In this document: positions 33,618 to 44,740 of the stretch, in pieces
Position numbering within the stretch: position 1 is the stretch's first letter
Layout of the letters: each line of letters opens with the position of its first letter
DNA from: Mantis religiosa
Lineage: Eukaryota; Arthropoda; Insecta; Mantodea; Mantidae
Reading direction: 5' to 3'
DNA length: 64,000 bases
Assembly (NCBI GenBank): GCA_030765055.1
Contig: CM060955.1
Location: 100,992,073 to 101,056,072 of the forward strand
Position numbers and translations under genes: made by a program
The notes under the pieces: generated by a model
Database searches by the model: none
Told to the model about the DNA's origin: nothing
Seen by the model: the letters and a program-made list of their open reading frames with translations, nothing else

Positions 33618-36328
33618 TAGGCCATCTCTTTCATCACTCACTCTCCTGAACTGGAGCGCTAATGGCATACGCACTAAACGTGCCTCCTTCGCTGCCTTTC
33701 TCAGCTTGCACAGTATAGATGCTGCCTGTATCACCGAGACTCATCTTCTCCCGAATGAACGTTTCTCCGTTCCAGGCTACAGGATTTATAGATTTGATCG
33801 GAATGCACCTTCCGCCTCTGGGGGAGTAGCTGTGCTAGTTAAACGTTCTCTGACTCATCATGAAATATTCCTACCTGTGATTCCCGGTTTTGAGGTAGTG
33901 GGCGTTAAACTCTCTCTTCGCGATAGCAACGATCTCGTTCTAATGAGTGCTTACAGGCCCCCAAATAGTAAGCTTAATACTCACTATTTCTCTTTTCTTT
34001 TCCCAGCAGAAAGCTGCACTCTCTTGCTAGGGGATTTGAACTCGAAGCACACTTCTTGGGGCTGTAGAGTCACAAACCCGAATGGACGGCATCTGTTTGA
34101 CACTATTAATGCCACTGGTCTTCACATACTGGCTCCCACAGAACCGACTTACTATTCTGGCAACCCACAGGTAGCTCCTGACATTTTGGACATTGGGGTA
34201 CATCGCAATATACGATTACCTGCATCGATATCTGCACTGCCAGCGCTCGATTCCGATCACTGTCCAGTGTTGGTCACATTTAACCTCACTCCAGATATTT
34301 TGCCACAAATCCCGCGACTCATCGATGGTTTTGTCAACTGGGACATCTTTCGCACACACCTGGATGCTGCACTCCACACATCTTATCAACTGGGTACTGC
34401 GGATGCCATAGACACTGCCGTTCACCATTTTACCTCTGCGCTCTCTTCCAGTGTACGATCCTCTACTATCCGCAGTCCTCAACCTCGCCATTTCCCCTCC
34501 CTGCCTATCCATATTACTCAACTCATCCAAGAGAAACATCGCATCCGTCGATTGTGGCAACGCCAGCGTCTACCCTGGCTGCGCCAAAGATTAAATAGTC
34601 TCATTCGACAAGTACGGACCGCACTAGAGCAACACCGATTTCAGGAGTACCAGCGACAATTAGCCACTATCCGTCCCGGAGATCATACCTTATGGAACAT
34701 CACTAAGAGGATTCTCCGAGAGCCGACAGTGATTCCACCTCTTCAGGTTGATGGGACCCTTTTGAGTGACTCTGCTGCCAAGTGTGACGCTCTAGCTACT
34801 CACTACGAGCGTACATTCACGCCTAACACCTGTCTTGACTCTAATATTCCCTCTTCCGTGGACAGGGAACTCCTTGAGTACCAACTTCGTCCTACAGCGC
34901 ACAACAAAATTCGGTTCACTACTCCACGTGAATTGTCCCGCTTTATCCATCGTCTTCCCATTAAAAAGTCTCCCGGTCATGACCTTATCCCTAACGTTGT
35001 GCTGAACCCTAGCTTATTTATCATCAATCTTCAATGCTGCTCTGCGCATTGGTCATTTCCCATCTACATGGAAACATGCGGAAATTATAGTCTTCCACAA
35101 GCCCAACAAGCCAAAAAATTTTCCCTCAAGTTACAGACCAATCAGCTTATTACCTACACTTTCTAAGCTTTTTGAAAAGATTATTCATCAACGTATTTCT
35201 CATTTTTTGATCCATAATCAGATAATTCCGTCTTTTCAGTTTGGCTTTCGCCCGAAGCATGCTACCACTCACCAATTGCTCAGAATCACGCAGTCTATTA
35301 TTCAAGGTTTCGAAAACAGGCAATACACCGTAGCAGCATTCCTAGATATCGCCCAGGCATTCGACAAGGTGTGGCACAGTGGACTACTACTTAAAGCATA
35401 TCGCATTGGTCTCCCTCATTATCTGATACAAATCATAGCAAGTTTTCTCACCAATAGAACCCTTGTGGTGCGCATTGCTGGTTTCACATCCACCCGACGG
35501 CCTATTTTAGCAGGTGTACCTCAAGGTTCAGTACTTGCACCACTCCTCTTTAATATATTCACTTATGATCTTCCTGATATAGCTCCAGGTTGTACGGCGT
35601 TATACGCAGATGATACTGCTCTCTATTACTCTCACGCCAATATTCTTCATGCCATTCAGAAACTGCAAATTGCCCTAGATCAATTAGCTCATTGGTTCTC
35701 TCACTGGCGCATTTCCCTCAATACTAACAAGACAGAGGTTAAGATCTTCTCTTTACGACCTTATAGGGATCCTCCTTCACTACGGCTGCTGGGGGAACCG
35801 CTCTCATGGTTACCAAGCAATGTGCCAGTGAAATACCTTGGGGTGTTACTGGACACTCGACTTACTTGGAACGCCCACATCTGTCGGTCTGTTACGCTTG
35901 CATTTGCCCGGCTATCAAAACTGTACCCTCTACTCAATAGGCGCACTTCACTTGGTTATGAATCCTCCCTGCTTCTTTACACATCTCTAGTCCGTCCCAT
36001 TTTTACCTATGCAGCTCCAGTCTGGGGTGGCACCAGTAAGACTAATCTCCGCCGACTGCAGGTACTACAAAACAGGGTGCTTCGTACAGTTACAAACGCT
36101 CCATGGTTCATCCGAAACCAGCAGCTTCATCATGAGTTTGGTCTTCTACCCGTTCACCAATACATCCGACGCCTGGCACGTCCATTCTTTTACCATCTCC
36201 AGGAGGTCCCTGGAGCTGTTACCTACCGTCTCGGCTGTCGCACTCGCCAGCCAACTCGCCTGAAGCGCAGACTGCCCCAAGATCTTCTCCTGAGTGACGT
36301 CTCCAGCACAGACGACTCAGACACGTGA
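33604..36328 (+). pseudogene. LINE ORF2: endonuclease and reverse transcriptase, one frameshift
   Basis: It starts at ATG 33,604, overlapping ORF1. An apurinic-type endonuclease comes first, with ITETHLLPNE, LLGDLNSKHTSWGC and LDSDHCPV marking the catalytic residues. The reverse transcriptase follows with IKKSPGHDLIPN, FLDIAQAFDKVWH, AGVPQGSVLAPLLFN and the catalytic ALYADDTAL. The thumb-like part has VKYLGVLLDTRLTW. The frame changes once between about 35,003 and 35,035: frame 33,604-35,166 before, frame ending at TGA 36,328 after. No other disabling change was seen. The order and motifs place it in the Jockey clade. Confidence 0.9.
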
Positions 36329-36527
36329 TTACTACCATCAGACTTTAAGTTCTCAATTTGTGTTACAGTTATCCTCCATATTTAGTTAGAGGAGTCGTTC
36401 ATGGCTACCTCCATTGTTATGTGTCCTGTTCCTATGTATCTTATAACAAACATCTGTAAAGCATAATTGCTGATCGATGGATAAAATAAAAAAAAAAATA
36501 AAAAAAAAATAAAAAAATGGCCGGAAA

Positions 36528-37710
36528 TATTTATATGCATGTCATATTTAAAGCACAAAATTCGAGCTGCATTTATGGAATAAGTATTCTAAAGACTCTT
36601 CATTACGGCGTTGTATATAAATATATTTTTCATCACTTTATGCTTCTAGGTATTAAGTTAATTTCTGGTGATATTATTATCTATTCGTATCAGTCCACTT
36701 TTTTTAAAAAAAAAAAAAAAAATCTGGCTACCGCTTAAACTTTCTGTATCTTTCTTGCTCAACACAAGTTATAATGAAACCTTTTCTATAAAGTTTGAGG
36801 CAGAAATTATGCATCAGTTAAATAAATTAAGACTTATAATAAAATTAAATATGAATATTTTGTGCATTTGTGTTAAATGCTAAGGGGTCCTAGGTTTGGC
36901 AATAGATTATGAGTACAGTTTGGCTTGGGGTAAGATGTTATTAAGTAAGGAGATTAGCGAGGGCTTGTTCCAGGAAGATTCGGAGAAGTAGTTAGGTAGG
37001 TTAAAATAAAGAGGGCAAGTTACTATCCAAAGTTGCCAGATTAGGTACGGCAATCTAGCATGGAATTCGTGGAATATGTGAGAGTATTTCTAAGAAATTT
37101 ATATGGAGACTTTAAGATGGAAAGCAGAACATTTCAGTAATGTAGAAATGAAGTGGCAACATCGTATTTGAACCTAGTAGTGTGGGACTTAGAGCCATTA
37201 GCAAAAGGGGAGCTTATCAGGGAAATTTTGGTAGTTGAGTAGGACATTCTGGGCAGAATCTTGGACACTTGTAGACTAGTCACCGATGGGGCAAGATGTA
37301 GGAGAATGAGGCGTCATTTCTTGCCTCAATGATAGAATCACGTGTTATCTTGTAGTATACTTATTCAAATACGTTAACTCCGGTTATTTATTTATAGATT
37401 AGTTTCCATTGATCGGCAACTTCTCTATTAAAGGGAATACTTATTAAACGTTTCAAACTTAGTTTAATGGTGTTACACACCAACGCATACCCTGAGATAG
37501 GACTCGGTTCGAGATTGTAGCAGACCCATTTGGCATCAAAATCGGCGAAGTATCATCGAGGCAGTTATACTGCATCAACATATGTCTCGATTTACAAATT
37601 AAACATAAATATAAAGCTTTAGAAGTATAGTTGCAGAAAAGAAAGAAAAATAAACGATACTGACAGAGAAAGTCATGTAAATGCAACATGTAACTTACTA
37701 ATAATGCCTT
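36528..37710. other. Unrecognised sequence
   Basis: No recognised gene. An A/T run lies at about 36,701-36,721. The part at 36,880-37,330 is purine-rich without repeats. Confidence 0.45.
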
Positions 37711-37795
37711 CCTCTGTAGCGTGCTTAGTAGCGTATCCAGCTTGCAATCAAGAGGTCCCGAGTTCGAATCTGATCAGTGTGAGTTATCTGGATAA

Positions 37796-38893
37796 CGGAG
37801 CGGAATGACTCAGGCGGTTTCGCCTGTGGCCCACATTCGGGAGGCCCGGGTTCGATTCCCGTGGCCGACCCATCTGACCCATGGGTCTTTTCGAGGGTTT
37901 TCCCGGGTTGCTAGGTGAATGCGGGGTAGGTTAATTACATCCTCCGAATTTCCTGCCCCTCTATTTCACCTCCATTATCATTCACTTCAATCATCTATCA
38001 TCTGGTGGTCCCTTTCAGGATAGAAGTGTCGGAGGAAGTCTCGGCGGTGCATGACAAAATGATATGCTCTGAGGAAAACGCTTTCCCTTCCTTGGAACGG
38101 ACTTGGTCTCCGAGCCGGCCTAATGGGCCGATTCAGACTGCCTGTGCAAGACTGCCTGGACTAATCTGCTCTGGGGAGGCGACTTCCGGTCTCCGAACCG
38201 ACCTCGTGACTGTTTCGGGGTCACGGCAGATGGGATGACGATTGAACTAAACCCACCACTGGGGTGGTTCTATCTGGTAAAGTGTAGGGACCTTGTCCTA
38301 TATACTGCAGTGACTCCTTGTATATCTTTTCCCCTTATTTAACCGTTTTTATTTGTTTACGTTTATTTTACTGTCTTTTCTAAGTCTCACACATATACAC
38401 TATACACATAAACACCCATGTCCAAGGCGGGACTCGACCCCGCGAACCTCTACGGGTGTCCACCTCTGTAGTGTAGGTGGTAGCATGTCTGCCTCACGTG
38501 TAAGAGGTCTCAAGTTCGAACCTCGGCAAAGGTGAGTTACCTGGATAAGGTTTTTTCCGGGTTTTTCCCTTATCCTGAAAGGCGAATGTCGGGTAACTCA
38601 CAGCTCTATGGACCCTGGACTCATTTGAGAAGCATTTCACCCACATCATTCACGTCCGATATGACTTAATGTTGGAGGACATAAATTGAGAAGAAAAACC
38701 TCTACGCGGCGGAACATTAGAGACATGCGCTCCAAAGACCGTGGCTACGAGGGAAGGCCTCCTTCGGGTAGGTCGCCCTCTGTCTCCTCTCGCCTCATCC
38801 TACCCGCTGGGGTTGTCCACCTGGGGCATAGATATAAAAGGACCATTTGGTCGAAGTGTCGAATTCCCTCTAAACAATAAAATCCAATCAAAA
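37796..38893 (+). repeat. SINE-B, long tRNA-headed retroposon, split by a second SINE-A
   Basis: The tRNA-like head (GACTCAGGCGG ... B box GGGTTCGATTCCCG) is followed by a body of several hundred bases: TTTTCCCGGGTTGCTAGG, GGTAGGTTAATTACAT, GTCGGAGGAAGTCTCGGCGG. The same order occurs in the copy at 40,550-41,174. Without the inner SINE-A the copy is about 846 bp, against 625 bp for the other. That is long for a SINE. No protein-coding potential is conserved between the copies. The target duplication is CTGGATAA. Confidence 0.7.
38455..38696 (+). repeat. SINE-A (inner copy), inserted in SINE-B
   Basis: 242 bp flanked by the exact 10-bp duplication AACCTCTACG (38,445-38,454 and 38,697-38,706). 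The head has GGTAGCATGTCTGCCTCACG and B box AAGTTCGAACCTCGG. The body contains TTATCCTGAAAGGCGAATGT and the end is GTTGGAGGACATAAATTGAG. It is the youngest layer of this nest. Confidence 0.9.
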
Positions 38894-39049
38894 CTGGATA
38901 AAGTCTGGATAAAGTTTGTTTTCTGGGGGTTTAACTTATTCTGAAAAATGAATTTGGGGTAGCCCTATGCTCTACCTGGGCTCATTTGAGCATAATTTAA
39001 TCCATTTCATACATCGTCCATATGATACAATTTGGAGGATGTTAATTAA

Positions 39050-39880
39050 AAAATACAAAATGATATCTACTTTACCTTATTTAGTGTAATTATATAAATG
39101 CTTAACGCAAGCAGCAGTGAACTGTTGGAATAACTTGTGCTATTTATTTGCATTAGATTTTATTGAGGGTGCTGCTCTGTGGTGACGGATTTTAATGGAT
39201 CCGTTTAACAACTTTAGCCCCACTAACGCAGCGTTACTGAAGCGGTTAAAAAGATGCACATACTAATCTGAAACTTGTTATAATTCACGTTGCTTAAAAT
39301 GTCACTTTATGAACATGGTCTAAGCTTTATAACTTTGTAATACTAAATCCTTTTGTTCACAGAAGCCACTTTTTGTAAAATTTCCCGTACACTATGAACA
39401 TAAGGAGGTTTTCTATAGCGCAAAGCAAACCTTGTGCAAGAAAACAAGAACATCGTTAGCAGTGAAAGAAAAGTTTGAGAACAGTGGTGTCATATTAGGA
39501 GGCCCTTAACGAGATGCTTTATTACCCTCTGTCTTCCTCATTTTCTTTTCTCCCTGTGAAATGTCTCTAGTTACACCCTCTCTGGACCAATGTGTGATAT
39601 CAGCGCCTCATGCTGGTCCTCTTATTACTGGAGTCAGCAGTGTACGTCCGGATATCATATTTCCTGCAGACATCAAGAAATGGTTACTGCCTTTTTTTTT
39701 TCTTTTCATACTCTTCGCGATATCACACAACTTCACAGCATGGCCGCCACTGCTAATTTAGATATAAAGAAAGAAAAGTCCAACACTTCACGAAACTTAA
39801 GTGTTCGTGTATTTTTGTTGCTTACTAACGCATTTGTTGTTCTTAGAGCCACATCGTTATATTTTTTAACATGTCTATTG
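39050..39880. other. Unrecognised sequence
   Basis: AT-rich, with no recognised feature. Open frames around 39,560-39,940 have no family motif. Confidence 0.45.
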
Positions 39881-40374
39881 CTACACTACCAGCTAAAAGT
39901 TTTCGATCATGTATTAAAATTATGGATTTGTGGATAAAGGGGGATGGGTATTCTATCATATCCCCTTTCTGTAAACAAAATATGTATAAACATGTAAGTA
40001 CTTTGTGCTTCTGTTGTGTATATGACGGGTTTGCCACGTAGAGGAGTGCTGAGTATCCACAACTAAACCGACGAGCCTTTGTCTATGAGGTTTCAATTTG
40101 AATATGTCTCATTCCTTCAGCAGTTTGTGTAGCAAGCAGTTAGCATTGTTTTAAAATACATTGTAGGCATCTAGCAGCGTTTTGTATATCTTATTAGGTT
40201 CATACCATATTACCTCCTAATGGGACCAAAGATGGATACTGGAATTGAAAAACGTGATATGATCGTAGCTGTGCAACTAGAACGTTATTCTGGTAGGACA
40301 ATATCAAGAGAAGTTGACGTAGCCCAATCTTATAGGAGTGTTTACAATGTAGTGGTTCAAACAAGTTGGTGCCA

Positions 40375-41251
40375 TTTTTTGTTTAATTTACGTCCTCCAA
40401 CGTTAAGTCATATCGCACGATGAATGGAATGGGTGAAATGGATGCTCAAATGAGCCCAGGGTTCATAGAGCTTAGTCTTACCTGACATTCGTCTTTCAGG
40501 ATAAGGGAAAACCCCGGAGTAAACCTTATCCAGGTAACTCACCCTGACCAAACCAAGCGGGATGTCTCAGATGGTGGCCCGCATTCGGGAGGCCGTGGTT
40601 CGATTCCTGTGGCCGACCTACCTGACTCATGGTTTTCTTCGGGGTGTTTCCCGGGTCGCCAGGCGAATACTGGGTAGGTTAATTACATTCCTAGAATTTC
40701 CTGTCCGTCCATTTCATCTTCATTATCCTTTCGTATCATCTCTCATCTGGTGGTCTCTTTCAGGGTAGAAGTGTCGGCGGGTGTCTCGGCGGAGCATGGC
40801 GGGATGATATACTCTGAGGAAAACTACTTCCTCCTCCGGGAGGTCGGTTGCCGGCTTCCACTCCTCTGCTGGGACCATTTCGTGACCGCCAGCCAGGGAC
40901 CTTTGGGGCTCGGATTGCCTGCCTTGGTACCATTAGGGCTCGGCTGCTGTGCTCGCCGACCCGCTGTGCGGGAGCGAGTTCGTTGTCTTGGCCTATCTGG
41001 GGAAGTCTCTGTCCAAATATATTGTAGGGACCCTGCCCTCTGTACTATCGTGGCCCTCTGTCTCCTTCACCTCATACTTCCTACCTGGGGTGCTTCCACT
41101 TGGCGACACCGGAACAATGGGCCCAGCGTGGTGGCCTACGTACCGGATCCCCTCCGTAATGAAATCTCAGTCCACACCCTGACCGAGATTTGATCTCGGG
41201 ACCTCCTGTACGTGAGGCAGACACGCTACCACCACGCTATCGAGGTGGGCA
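40375..41251 (-). repeat. SINE-A inserted in the Tc1-like transposase gene, itself split by SINE-B
   Basis: It is flanked by TTGGTGC(C/T)A at 40,366-40,374 and 41,252-41,260. The 3' body is at 40,375-40,549. The tRNA-like head in reverse orientation is at 41,185-41,250, with B box complement CCGAGATTTGATCTCGGG. SINE-B lies between, bounded by CACCCTGACC. Confidence 0.85.
40550..41174 (+). repeat. SINE-B inserted in SINE-A
   Basis: 625 bp with the exact 10-bp duplication CACCCTGACC (40,540-40,549 and 41,175-41,184). The head is ATGTCTCAGATGGTGG and the B box GTGGTTCGATTCCTG. The body is homologous to 37,796-38,893 (GGTAGGTTAATTACATTC, TCATCTGGTGGTC, AGAAGTGTCGGCGGGTGTC). It is GC-rich compared with its surroundings. 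An open frame of about 147 codons crosses it but is not conserved in the other copy. Confidence 0.85.
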
Positions 41252-42444
41252 TTGGTGCTAATGCAAGTGTTTCTCGATCTGGAAGACTCCGAGTAACATC
41301 ATATAGGGAAGATCAGGTTTATGAGTACGAGTAAGCGTCAGAGTACTCGTACATCTGAAATTCAGGAGGAAGTTAATTGTATGCGAACAGCTCCAATCTT
41401 TGTCTTAAACGTGCAGCGTCGTCTTCGTGAACAAGGTTTAAAGGTGTGATAGTGGTCAGAAAACCTTTATTATGCAAACAAAATAAGGTGAAAAGATTAC
41501 AATGGGCACAACAACATAAAAGCTGGAGCGTTCAGGTGTTATTCACGGATGAGTCTCAGTTTCAAGTGTTTGGAAGCCATCGCAGAAGGTTTGTCTGTCG
41601 ACTTCCTGGAGTCAATGTGTGATACCAACGGTGAAGCATGGTGTGAGGTGAGCATGGTTGGTTATGGTGTGAGGACGTTTTGCAGGTGTGAAATTTGTGA
41701 TTTAGTGAGAATTAATGAAACATTAAAGAAGGGAGGATATAACAGGATATTGATAAAAAATGCTGTTCCGTCTGTCAAGAGACCTATTGATCGTGGGTTT
41801 ATTCTGCAACAGGGCAGTAATCCGTATCATGATTCTAAGTTGTGCAGAGGGTATCAATATGAAATAGCAATGTGGGGAACCGGAAAATATGATTTTACCA
41901 AGTCAATTACTTGATTTAACTCTCATTGAAATATTATGGAACGAACTTGAAAGGGAATAGAGAAACTTGAGGTGATCTATTACTGAACATCTGTGGAGTA
42001 ATTTACTGGCGTGTTTGAGTGCAATATGTGCAAAAGTACTGCAGAATCATATCTCCAGAATGCAAAGAGTTTGTGCAGCGGTTCTGACGGCAAAGGGTGG
42101 ATACTTTGAAGGGGCTAAAATCGAAACCATATTGTAATGTACTTGGTGAGTATTAGAGAGAGAGAATATTTATTTTGTTGGTCTTCTTAAGTTTTACTCG
42201 TTTCTGCATTAAAATATTTAGTTTTTTTATAGGTAATGGAAAATTTTTGATTGGTAGTGTACATCATGATAGTTTGGCCATGTTCTAACCATTCTGGGAA
42301 TTTTTACATCTCCTTAGCATTTATTGCCTGTTGTTTCGATAGAATTTATTTGTTTGTTTCATGGTCTCCGTAGAATTTGTTTTAATATACCTGGATTATT
42401 GACTCATAATATTAATAATAATATTATAAAGAAATGACGAAATA

Positions 42445-42786
42445 TTGAGAAAGAATAATAACCCATTGCGTGACAGTCTATAGAGGGCCAAAGCCTGGCG
42501 AACAGACAGCTGTCCCCAAGCCCACATAGGTAGAGGTGGACGATCATCCAACCGATACGGGAAGATGTGTTCGGCATTCGGCACCTCCAGCCGGAAAGTT
42601 GCATTTCTTGACCAGGTCCACTTACCTATCGTAAGCTCTTCAATTTCCTTACGATGATGAGTGGGCACCGGTCCTATACCCGGGACTTAAAATCCGCACC
42701 CGGAGGGGTGGGATTGATCCCGGGCCGCGCTCCAAGGCAGAGAACAAAGCATGATTCCTTAACCCATTACGCAACGGCGCATGCCG
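42445..42786 (-). repeat. SINE-like retroposon (SINE-E), reverse orientation
   Basis: On the minus strand a degenerate tRNA-like head starts near 42,786 (GCGTAATGGGTTAAGG, B-box-like GGGATCAATCC near 42,715). A GC-rich body of about 270 bp follows. The far end repeats an ACCCATTGCGTGA-like segment that echoes the head. No clean target duplication was found. Confidence 0.45.
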
Positions 42787-43221
42787 AGAAATAACTGCGA
42801 TAAATACATAATTTTCATAAATTACTCAAAATCAATGCATAGTGTAAGAAGTATGAGGTCCAATTTTGTCCCGAAATAAGACGTTATGTACAGAGGAAGT
42901 TTATGTATAGGGAAAAAGACAATTAACTGTAAATCAGAATAGCTATGGGAATTGGAAGTTCAGGTGAAATAAATCAGTAAAAAATCCATTAGTTCGAGAA
43001 TGTGATATATGGAACTCAGAACGTTGCAAATGCACTAGGACAGTTATGAAAATAAGAAAGGGGACAAGAATTTTGAGAATTTAGTAAGTCACAGAATAAA
43101 ATTACAAATAAGATGTTAAATTTTGACAACACATGGCGTAGAAACTTCGCTGCTGTAGCTTTGAACTATTCAGGATTTATATGGATAAAAGTATCTAAAA
43201 TTCGTGTCCTTTTGGATCTGA
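42787..43221. other. Unrecognised AT-rich sequence
   Basis: Nothing recognisable. Confidence 0.45.
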
Positions 43222-43234
43222 GTGCCTTACTGTT

Positions 43235-43481
43235 TTTTTTTTTTTTTTGTAATTTATGTCCTCCAATGTTAAGTCATATCGGGCGGTGAACGAATTGGGT
43301 GAAATGATGCTCAAATGAGTCCAGGTTCTAAGGAGCTTAGAGTTACCCGACATTCGACTTGAAATATAAGGGAAAACTCCGGAAAAAACCTTATTTAGGT
43401 AACTCACCCTGACCGAGATTCGAACTCGGGACCTCTTGAACGTGAGGCAGACATGCTACCATCTACGCTACCGAGGCGGGG
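43235..43481 (-). repeat. SINE-A, full-length
   Basis: A poly-T stretch at 43,235-43,249 marks the A-tail. The body and tRNA-like head in reverse orientation end at CCGAGGCGGGG. It is flanked by GTG(C/T)CTTACTGTT (43,222-43,234 and 43,482-43,494), a 13-bp duplication with one mismatch. Confidence 0.88.
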
Positions 43482-43849
43482 GTGTCTTACTGTTATCGAT
43501 TATTATCGACAGTTCTTAACGTCTAAAGACCGCTTGGCTATATCCGTATGTGAAGTAGTTCAGCAACGTAGGACGACTCGAATACTTATTTTAACGGCGT
43601 AAATCACACTGGGCAACAAAAACAAATTTTTGTATGTTTCCAGCACTTCATAAGTCAATTTTTACTAATTTTGGAATATGACGATGAAAAACGGCTCTTA
43701 GCTCTAGTTTGTATGATATACACTAGAAGAAAGTATTTAATATTAATGGAATAAGAGAAAAATACATTCTAATTACATATGCCAGCACTAAAAATGGATT
43801 TCGTCTTTTAAAATGGTAATTACATCCCAAGAGTTCTAAATTTGTGGAA

Positions 43850-44740
43850 GAGCACCTCGCAGATGTTCGTGTCTGAACAGAATCATTTGGTGGCTTCACG
43901 ACATCGTCGTCTTTTAACTTGCATCTGGTAAGGGAGTTCGGGAGCTGACCTACACAAACACCAACAGTAATCAACAAGCATTGCTGCACTGCAATGTCCC
44001 TGATATCTTGGTTCCATAACCGGAATATCCTGATGGAATTTGTCTCTATGTTCATTACCAACAGCTCCACAACTAGGAGAGAAAAAGTCTAGCGGTAGTG
44101 GAGAAAATGGATTTTAAGGGATATGTTGTATAAAAGGTTGTGGTATTTTTGCAGGAGTACTGACACCAAATGCGTATAGTTATCATCTCTTTTGTTGATA
44201 AAATTCAAAGAACAACTCCCTTGAAGGCTTCCCATGTTTCCTTTTTCTTTCTCCTCTAAAACTTGGTCAAATGCAGGACTTTGAATTTGTGGCCCGACAA
44301 AAATGCCTTCCTTAACTTTTGCATCACTTAATTTCGGAAATTTCTCTGTTATACACTTAAAATGCTGCCCTTCTTAGTTCATACCGTTGAAAAAATTGTT
44401 CATAAACCCAGCCTGGCCCGCCTCGGTAGCGTAGATGGTAGAGTGCTGCCTCACGTTCAAGAGGTCCCGAGTTCAAATCTCGTCAGGGCGAGTTACCTAG
44501 AGAAGGTTTTTCCAGGGTTTTTCCTTATCCTGAAAGAGTAATGTCAGGTAACTATAAGCTACATTGATCCCGGACCCATTTGAGCATCATTTCACTCATT
44601 TTCATTTATCGTCCGATATGACTTAAGGTTGGAGGACGTAAATTACCCAAAAAAAAAGCCTGATATGCAGGGACCATGAGAGCCTTGGCAACGACATTTT
44701 TCACGGTAATGTTAAGATTTCTTTCAGGCCAGTCTCCTTT
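43850..44740 (-). pseudogene. Decayed copy of an uncharacterised insect repeat protein, split by SINE-A
   Basis: On the minus strand, from high to low coordinates: an HYIKGDWPERN and NVVAKALMVPAYQ piece (44,660-44,740), the SINE-A insertion, FKCITEKFPKLSDAKVKEG and IFVGPQIQSP (about 44,270-44,370), YNISLKIHFLH (about 44,110-44,140), and EHRDKFHQDIPVMEPRYQGH then DYCWCL (about 43,930-44,060). I recall these motifs (KFP.(L/I)S.AK.KEGIFVGPQI, MSLK(I/V)HFL, ERFHQDI, RYQG, ADYCW) from a large family of uncharacterised proteins repeated in insect genomes. Its function is unknown to me. Stops and frame changes make this a pseudogene. Confidence 0.6.
44416..44656 (+). repeat. SINE-A, full-length, inside the decayed repeat-protein copy
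   Basis: The head GGCCCGCCTCGGTAGCG, B box GAGTTCAAATCTCG, body, and an ACCC-A9 end are all present. It is flanked by AGCCTG (44,410-44,415 and 44,657-44,662). Removing it restores adjacency of the two parts of the pseudogene on the other strand. Confidence 0.85.

Larger units (their letters stand above)
33000..36517 (+). mobile_element. Jockey-type LINE, 5'-truncated, with 10-bp target duplication
   Basis: 3,518 bp flanked by TGGCCGGAAA at 32,990-32,999 and 36,518-36,527. It contains the end of ORF1, a nearly complete ORF2 with one frameshift, a short 3' untranslated region, and an A-rich tail with AATAAAA units (36,480-36,517). The 5' end starts inside ORF1, the usual outcome of incomplete target-primed reverse transcription. 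The clean duplication and long open frames suggest a young copy. It is richer in GC than its surroundings. Confidence 0.9.
37711..39046 (+). repeat. SINE-A (outer copy), split by SINE-B
   Basis: The head and B box (CGAGTTCGAATCTG) lie at about 37,717-37,787. The body resumes at about 38,902 and ends GGAGGATGTTAATTAAAAAA at about 39,046. Between them lies a SINE-B copy bounded by CTGGATAA (37,788-37,795, and 38,894-38,901 or 38,905-38,912). This is the oldest layer of a three-layer nest and the most diverged SINE-A copy of the window. Confidence 0.75.
40220..42136 (+). pseudogene. Tc1-like transposase, interrupted and decayed
   Basis: The N-terminal HTH (KRDMIVAVQLERYSGRTISR) is at about 40,247-40,360. 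The gene is cut at GTTGGTGCCA by SINEs and resumes at ATTGGTGCTA with NASVSRSGRLRVT (from about 41,258). The first catalytic region is VLFTDESQFQVFGSHRR (about 41,535-41,590). The second reads FILQQGSNPYH, where the family has an aspartate at the G. The C-terminal ILWNELERE and VCAAVLTAKGGYF are at about 41,935-42,110. There are several frameshifts and stops. Confidence 0.8.
39882..42261 (+). mobile_element. Tc1-like transposon split by nested SINEs
   Basis: The terminal inverted repeats are TACACTACCA followed by GCTAAAAGTTTTC on the left, and on the right the complement of TACACTACCAATCAAAAATT, ending at 42,261 with TA. Without the SINE insertion (about 886 bp including one target duplication) the element is about 1.49 kb, the usual Tc1 size. 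The transposase is broken into pieces on both sides of the insertion. Confidence 0.85.

Noticed and set aside
40750..41193. 147-codon open frame as a gene
   Set aside because: It lies inside the GC-rich SINE-B body and crosses into SINE-A. The other SINE-B copy does not conserve the frame.
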